Source: Akebia trifoliata
Lineage: Eukaryota > Streptophyta > Magnoliopsida > Ranunculales > Lardizabalaceae
Direction of reading: 5' to 3'
DNA: 64,000 bases
Assembly: GCA_017979445.1 (NCBI GenBank)
Contig: CM030711.1
Location: 3,534,001 to 3,598,000 of the forward strand
Numbering within the stretch: position 1 is the first letter of the stretch; every line of letters begins with the position of its first letter. The position numbers and the translations under genes are program-made. Shown here piece after piece: positions 58,120 through 64,000 of this stretch. The notes beneath the pieces are model-generated. The model was not told the DNA's origin, ran no database searches, and was given only the letters and a program-made list of their open reading frames with translations.

Positions 58120-60019
58120 TTAAAGAGAGAGCTGGGCTAAGTCAGTGTAGTATTGTTGAAGCCATTTTGTTATGATTTGGACCTCTAGCTTCCTCACATC
58201 CAAAAGCCAATCTGGATCATCTTTGTTAGAGAACCTCAGGTCTACATGGTGAGCCCCTGCCATAAGCCAACGTCAACAACATACATATATAAATTTGGAT
58301 CAGTAATATATATAAACATGAAATACAGTAAGGTTAGTTTCTATCTTAGCCTCATAGGGATCTATGTATAAATCCAAACCATTTGATTGTGTATTTCAAC
58401 GGTCAAGATCATGTTTTTTTTCCATGAGTCATTTTTGATGAGTTACCCAGCTCACGTCTCTCTCTTACAATATCATCAGATGCCATTAAATATTTTAAAA
58501 TGGATGGTTGAAGGTCATAAAAAACATTGTAACAAATAGTTTTTCTCCAATACATACACTAGAGTTTGCCGGGCCTAGAGTACGAGTATCATTTTCTGGG
58601 TTAAGGGGTAAAAGAACAAGGGCAATTAAGTTGGAGGGGCATTATTGAAAAAAAAAAAAAGGAGAAGAGGAAAGAAAATAAAATTGGAGAAGTACTATTA
58701 TAAAATGGGAGAAAAGGAAAGGTAACATAAAAAGTTGAAGGGGTTACTTTTGAAAATTGAGTAGAATAGAAAAGACAATAAAGTTAAAGTTATTCTTTTT
58801 TGGATAAGGAGAGGAACATTAACTAGAAGATCCCACACCACTATAAGGTTTTTTTGCTTTGGTGGACCGCATGTACCAACCATCGTAGTATGTGTTCAAC
58901 AATTAAATATAATCACTTTTTTTTGTAGAGGGGTATATAGAGATTCAAATGTGTGACCTTAGGAGTAAACCTAGTCATCCTTACCATCTCAACTAACCCG
59001 AGTCACCCACTTCACTGTAGTTAGAGTGGAAATTTTAAACCTCAAAACTATAATTGGAATGGGATCCATTTTTGTAATTTATTATATAGTCTAGAGTTTA
59101 CTGTGCCGATCATCCTCTTTGGAGTTAAAGGGGTCAAAACGGAAAAGATAATAAAGTTGAAGGGGTGAAAAAGAATGAAAATAAAGTGAGGTAGTATGGA
59201 CCCTACTTCATTGTGATTGGAGTGAAATGTTTATACCCCTATAATTATGGTTGGAAAGGGACCTTCCATTATATTATATTTTACAAATATAAAGGATCCT
59301 CATGAATGTCATGTTGGATGATACAACCTTTAAATTAAGAGTCCAACTTTAATATAATTCAAAATTTATTTTATTTTAGAGTCATGCTAATATGACTCGC
59401 TAGGTAGCATACTCAAATAACTCCATGACGTGGACAATTTCGGGAACCGTAGATCTATACGTCTCAGGATATACTATTCCCTCGGGATACACTTTTTATG
59501 GGGAAGTGCAATCATGTATCTCGAGGCGTGCAGTTCTATGATACCCGAACTTGTCACGTCATGGAGTCCTTTGAATATGCCACATGACGAGTCATATTAT
59601 CGTAGATCTTTATTTTAATTTAATTTTTATGAGGTTGGGATTGGTAGAATGATTGCCTTCATCACATTATTGAGTGGTCATTGTTTCGGTGAATAATCGA
59701 ACATAATATCCATGAGAGCCCTAGTCACAAGGGAATAAAAATAAGAATAATGATGAATGCACACGGTGCATCATATGTGGTCTGTATGCAGCTAATGATG
59801 CAAGGGCACAGAACCGTCGGTCTTTTTTCATGTGTATCGAAGAAAAAGATCTATAATTTTGTGCCTTTGCCCGTGTCAAATGTGTACATACCGCATAGAT
59901 TCATCACGACTCTAAAAATAAAGAGACATTTTCACTAACCTTCCTTTGCTACTATGGCGATAATACTGTCGGATATATTCTTTAGAACCCTGCCAACAAT
60001 TATTGAGATAATTATTGAT

Positions 60020-60052
<33 letters not shown>

Positions 60053-63000
60053 AGAGATTTCATACCCTCCACCACTCCAAGGGTCTCTTAAACCATTGAA
60101 GAAGATGATGTTGCTCCCAAACCTTTTCAAGTCCATCTTAATATCCTACCAATGCAAATCACCACAGAAAAGCTTAGGCATCATGTGGTCTTAGTATGTC
60201 AGTCTTGCCAAGTCTAGACCTACTCCAGCTCAAGCTTAGCTCTTCACTGGTATAATTAGTTTCAACATTCAACTAATTCTGTGAAGAAATTTGTCTTCTC
60301 TAATTTTTCTATAGTTTGAACTGATTCTGTGTTATTATTCCAAATATTAGGGTCTTAATTCACAGTGGAAAAAAGAGTGTTTATTATTTTCAATCGGTGA
60401 CGGCACGACATTATTTCACTAGGACGTAACAAGTATGCACCTAAATTGATAATTATGTTGGATCGAGATACTCACATGACCACCAAATTGGGTTGTAATC
60501 CATTTTGGCCTTGGTTCAACTCCAAATGCTCCTTCACAATAAGCAACTCGATTTTTGTAATTCCATTGCGAGGCGGGGAAAATGCTCTCATCATTATTAC
60601 CATCAGTTGGTAGAATCATCTCTGTACAAGCCTACATTAAGCAAAAAAGGGCCTTAATTATTTGATTTATGAATACTTGTAGATATTTTAGAAAAATGAA
60701 TTTATTTTTAAACACAACAAATATATTTTATTGAATGTTCAAAAGAGTGTAAAAAGACCTAAAAAGAACATAAATAAAGATAGTGAAATCAAATAAGAAA
60801 TCATTTCAATAATAGAAGATGCGATTATGGACAAAATATAATAAAATTATCTTACCCAACTGCAAGTCTTTCAAATTTCACCATGGATCTGACGCTCAAG
60901 TATCCGGTCTTATTTAATAGACAGAGTTTCCTTACTAACATACTAAGATTTTAAGCCTTACTAGAGATTTTGTTCAAATGCATTATTAATTATATAATGG
61001 GTTGGGATCCGTTGACTCCTAAGAATGACCCATGAAAAAAACACATGATCCCAGCCCTTTAAATATAAAATCCAATGGTTGAGATTTATGAGTATCTTGA
61101 TAACACAAATTTCAAAGATACTTATTCTGAGGATAAATCTCAATCATTGGATTTTGCATTTAAAGGGTTGGGATCATGTGTTTTTTTTTTCATGAGTCCT
61201 TAGGAGTCAAGGGATGTATTATCCCTAATTCTATAATTTATATGTTGTTTCCCCTTTAATTGGATCGGGACATGATTGATCTAGAACCGGATCTGATAAG
61301 TCATTAGATTGAAGCCTTATCAGAACTCAAATCTTTGATCCATTTCCAATGTTATCAGTTTGGATTTCAGGTCTGATCCAATCCATTGACAGCCCTTGAT
61401 TGAAGTATTCCATCAATGGCAAAAACCATGATCATCTATTGAGTGTTATTTTAGGGTGGGTGTGGGACATACATGCATGAAATAAGAACAAGAATAAATC
61501 TGGTGGATTAATTACCTGCCATACCCATTCACCAAGACCATGTGGATCAGAATTATCGTCAAGATCGAAACAGGTGGCATTACCAGTGTAATTGTAGTAG
61601 ATGTTCGCTGCACCGTACAACTTGGCAAATGTGTTATTTCCTGTTGTTGGATCATCGATGGCCTTACACATCTGAAGCGATTAAAAAAAGTCAAAAAGAG
61701 AGCATCACAAATACATGTTGAAATTATTTATTTCTTTATATTTTTAAAATTTAAAATTTCTATTAAAAAAAAAAACATTATAGAGAACTTTTCTAGTCAG
61801 AAAAAGATAGGCTCGAATTAATTTGGGAATCTGTTCTAAGGAATAGAATATGATTCTCTTGATTTGAACATAAAAATCATAGGATCTTTAATAGGATTTA
61901 TATAGAAAATAGTATAATGAAATCCTAGTCAGAGACAAGCTTTATGCCTAATAGATTCAACCTAATATTAATCAGATTAATCCTATCGTAATATCTTAAA
62001 AACATATCTTGGAGTATCATAATATTTCATGTCTAATACTCTAATACCATCCCTCAAACTCATAGTGATCAACAATTATTGTGAGTTTCTTGGAAATAAC
62101 GGCATTCAAGAACGAAAAAAATCGTCTATAACTAAATGCATGTTATTGACGACGGCATCCCAAAGATCAAATAACTTAAAACTAATATTAGAAATCAACT
62201 CAAATTGGATGCATCAACCCCAAAATGAAATAATCAGATGGTGTCCACTGGACCTAAAAATGGGCTCAAAATAAATTCCATTGTAGGCTTTATTATAGCC
62301 CCACGAGTTTGTACCAGAGTGACAGATCAAACCACAAAACACATACAAGGGGTTGGGCAGGTGTGAGTTAGCTTAGTTGATAAAGTGGTTGGGTGATGAA
62401 ACGATAGACCCATTTGATAAGTTTGGACTTCATCTCAAAACCAATTGGCAATAGTTGAGAGGCCCAAGAGCTTATAAGGAGAGAGACAAGGCAATGAGTA
62501 TCCGATGTGGGATTAAACTCAAAACACCCTGCATGAGTGGGCCAAAGCACGTCGGGATATGAATTAGATGACGTGGAGGAGAGAAAGGCCCACTCTCATT
62601 GAAGTGTACTTAGTGATAAAAAAAAAAGAAATCTACTATAGTAAAATGAAGTCCTAATAAAAGATCTCTCTCTCTCTCACAGACAAATTTAGCCTAATCT
62701 TAATCAATCTAATTGTCTTAATCTCTACAAAAACATGATCCGATGTTTCACAACACACCATTTGATTTGATTAAATTTAAGAAATTAATATAAATCATAT
62801 GATGTGTTTTGTTTAAATATACGATGTTTATCTATAGTTTGTATATAAATTCGGATTTCATTCGATTTGGACCTTATCCGACTGCTATCAGATCGAATTT
62901 AGATCCTAATATCAAGGTCCATTAAAAAACCAAAACCAACAAGGATCTGATTTGGTTTCGGATCCAATTTGATCATTGTTGAATTGGTCCTAAATCAACC

Positions 63001-63682
63001 CAAATCTGACCCAAAACCAATCCATTCACCTCTTCCAAAGAAATTTGTCATTTATTAGTCTCATGATAAATTAAAATAACCACTAAATGATAAAATATCT
63101 CGGTGAGAGGTGATTTTTTTTTTAGTAAAAAAATAATACAATTCACATTTACAAAAAAAAAGAGAGTTACTATTGCCTCACCAACTTTTACTAACGCCAC
63201 GCCAACTATGTGCAATTCTTTGGTGATTTATATAGGAATTGGTGTGGCATTAGTAAAATTCAGTGCGGCAATAGCAGCTCTCTTAAAATTTGATAATAGT
63301 TTAAGACAAGAACATGAAAAATTTAGACTTAATTTTCACCTGTTTCACTGGAAAAGCTGGTAAGGGATTTAGAAAGTTTGAAGGAGTTGGATAGTCTGTC
63401 ATGGCAGTGTAAATGTATGCAGTCTGCAGCCAATTTTCTAACGAATTCGCGCTAGTAAGTTTTCTGTATCAAAATAAAACGAAAAAAAGGAATTAAGCTG
63501 GAGAATATAAAGTTTAAGGCAACTTTAAGAATTCAAAAAATAAAAATAAAAATAAAATCAAAATCTTACTTGCATATGTTGAATGAATTTCCAAGCAATT
63601 CAAGTCCACCTGATTGTTTTGCCGTCTCCTCGATTTGATTCCATGACCCTTTGATCACTTTGTAACAATTCTCGCTCTCACT
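58120..63682 (-). CDS. S28 serine carboxypeptidase (lysosomal Pro-X type), C-terminal part: last seven exons in view
   Basis: Secreted or vacuolar serine peptidase that removes a C-terminal residue after proline. Minus-strand exons, 5' to 3': 63682-63570, 63463-63340, 61671-61516, 60631-60476, 60136-60066, 59989-59940 and 58256-58120; phases agree and the stop is TAA at 58120. The protein reads 'SESENCYKVIKGSWNQIEET', 'LENWLQTAYIYTAMTDYPTP', 'MCKAIDDPTTGNNTFAKLYG', 'HGLGEWVWQACTEMILPTDG', 'FGSNIIFFNGLRDPWSGGG' and 'AIVAKEGAHHVDLRFSNKDD'. Asp in 'GLRDPWS' and His in 'AHHVDLR' are the family's catalytic Asp and His. The catalytic Ser ('GGSYGG' type) and N-terminal half lie beyond the right edge. 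Introns carry several MITEs. Which Arabidopsis paralogue it matches is not decided here. Confidence 0.93.
58350..59605. mobile_element. Inverted-repeat elements in the last S28 intron: partial family B, SINE-like piece, family A copy 3
   Basis: About 58365-58450: half of a family B element ('aaatccaaaccatttgattg', 'gatcatgttttttttccatg'). About 58925-59010, minus strand: tRNA-like A-box 'gggttagttgagatggtaag' and B-box-like 'cacatttgaatctc', probably an antisense SINE. About 59379-59605: family A element with ends 'gagtcatgctaatatgac' and 'acgagtcatattatcgtaga', inner pair 'actccatgacgtggacaa'/'gtcacgtcatggagtc', core 'tttttatggggaagtgcaat'. A further inverted element lies at about 59753-59905 ('tgcacacggtgcatcatatg', 'cccgtgtcaaatgtgtacat'). 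Confidence 0.6.
60021..60050. repeat. (GA)n microsatellite beside a 5' splice site of the S28 gene
   Basis: About 15 GA units directly seen. It sits about 15 nt inside the intron that starts after exon 60136-60066 (minus strand), so the pre-mRNA has a CU repeat just after the donor site. Confidence 0.9.
60995..61222. mobile_element. MITE family B copy in an S28 intron
   Basis: Inverted ends: 'gggttgggatccgttgactc' on the left and 'gagtcaagggatg' on the right. A second pair is 'aaaaaacacatgatcccagc'/'gggttgggatcatgtgtttt', and an inner pair is 'atccaatggttgagattta'/'taaatctcaatcattggat'. It matches the two tandem copies in ELM1 intron 5, which shows the family is dispersed. Confidence 0.7.
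61672..63339. other. Large S28 intron with a SINE/LTR-like block and a family E MITE
   Basis: About 61850-62030 has LTR-like words similar to 25690-25990. About 62355-62630: A-box-like 'gttagcttagttgataaagt', an A run at the end (62617-62629), and in the middle a block ('cccaagagcttataaggaga') shared with 35375-35500; this may be two nested elements. About 63162-63284: family E MITE with matching ends 'gagagttactattgc'/'gcaatagcagctctc'. 62690-63060 holds nothing I recognise. Confidence 0.5.
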
Positions 63683-64000
63683 CTGATGTTTATGAAAATA
63701 TAAATCAAGATTATGATCTGTAAATTGTAACAATGATTTAGAAACTTAAATGATTATTAAAAAATAAATTGTCATATTTGTTGGGCTGTGGTCAAATCTT
63801 GGTTTAATTTGGTGGGAAAGAAAAAACCAAAAGAGAGCTTTTATTGACACCCCAAAATTTGTGTATATCACCCCAATTAAAAAAAAGTGAATTGGGTGAG
63901 ATTAGTCATTCTTTCAATTGAGAGAAAAACAATGATATCTGTTTTACTCTATTGTGATGAGAAACCATAGAGCTAGCAGTCGACGTTGAAGAGGTAGAAG
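63683..64000. other. Right-edge S28 intron DNA
   Basis: Upstream of the S28 exon at 63682 (minus strand). A partial family E-like end ('cttttattgacaccccaaaa') lies at about 63837-63856. No further S28 exon could be recognised up to the edge. Confidence 0.45.

Noticed and set aside
1..64000. CRISPR arrays, operons, ribosome binding sites, prophage or other bacterial systems
   Set aside because: The window is plant nuclear DNA with spliced genes; the repeats are MITEs, microsatellites and retroelement relics, and none has the regular repeat-spacer pattern.

Overview
This is nuclear DNA from a flowering plant, probably a eudicot. Genes have many exons with GT-AG introns, the DNA is AT-rich with T-rich introns, and the protein families are plant-type. 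The introns and gaps carry plant transposon debris: Ty3/gypsy, L1- and RTE-type LINEs, tRNA-derived SINEs, and several families of short inverted-repeat elements. I cannot name the species.

Layout, left to right. (1) 1-1960: last two exons of a VAMP714-type R-SNARE (+), with a decayed gypsy pol fragment upstream, probably in its intron. (2) 5855-15294: complete ten-exon ELM1, the plant mitochondrial fission factor (+). (3) 17290-25340: OTLD1/OTU6-type deubiquitinase (+), with a 48-codon upstream ORF and a one-base deletion that breaks the frame just before the catalytic histidine. (4) 27425-28429: intronless F-box gene (-). (5) 28530-40130: gene-free block of about 11.6 kb made largely of repeats, including an approximately 1.1 kb foldback structure whose two arms both carry a decayed piece of plastid 16S rRNA. 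(6) 40319-55250: 18-exon LETM1-like gene (+) with LINE and SINE insertions in its introns. (7) 55318-57153: four-exon TBL (TBL8/9-type) O-acetyltransferase (-), tail to tail with the LETM1-like gene, 67 bp between stop codons, with one GC-AG intron. (8) 58120-63682: last seven exons of an S28 (Pro-X) carboxypeptidase (-), which continues past the right edge.

These are unlinked housekeeping functions, not a pathway cluster. From memory, the neighbour pairs match Arabidopsis pairs: VAMP714/ELM1 (At5g22360/At5g22350), OTLD1/F-box (At2g27350/At2g27310) and LETM1-like/TBL8 (At3g11560/At3g11570). The window therefore looks like an ancestral gene order that is dispersed in Arabidopsis. All splice junctions were placed by hand from protein-family conservation and phase arithmetic; every gene closes in frame except the OTLD1-like gene. 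I found no new enzyme system. The most unusual objects are the plastid-rRNA-carrying foldback, the nested-palindrome family, and the OTLD1 frameshift and upstream ORF.
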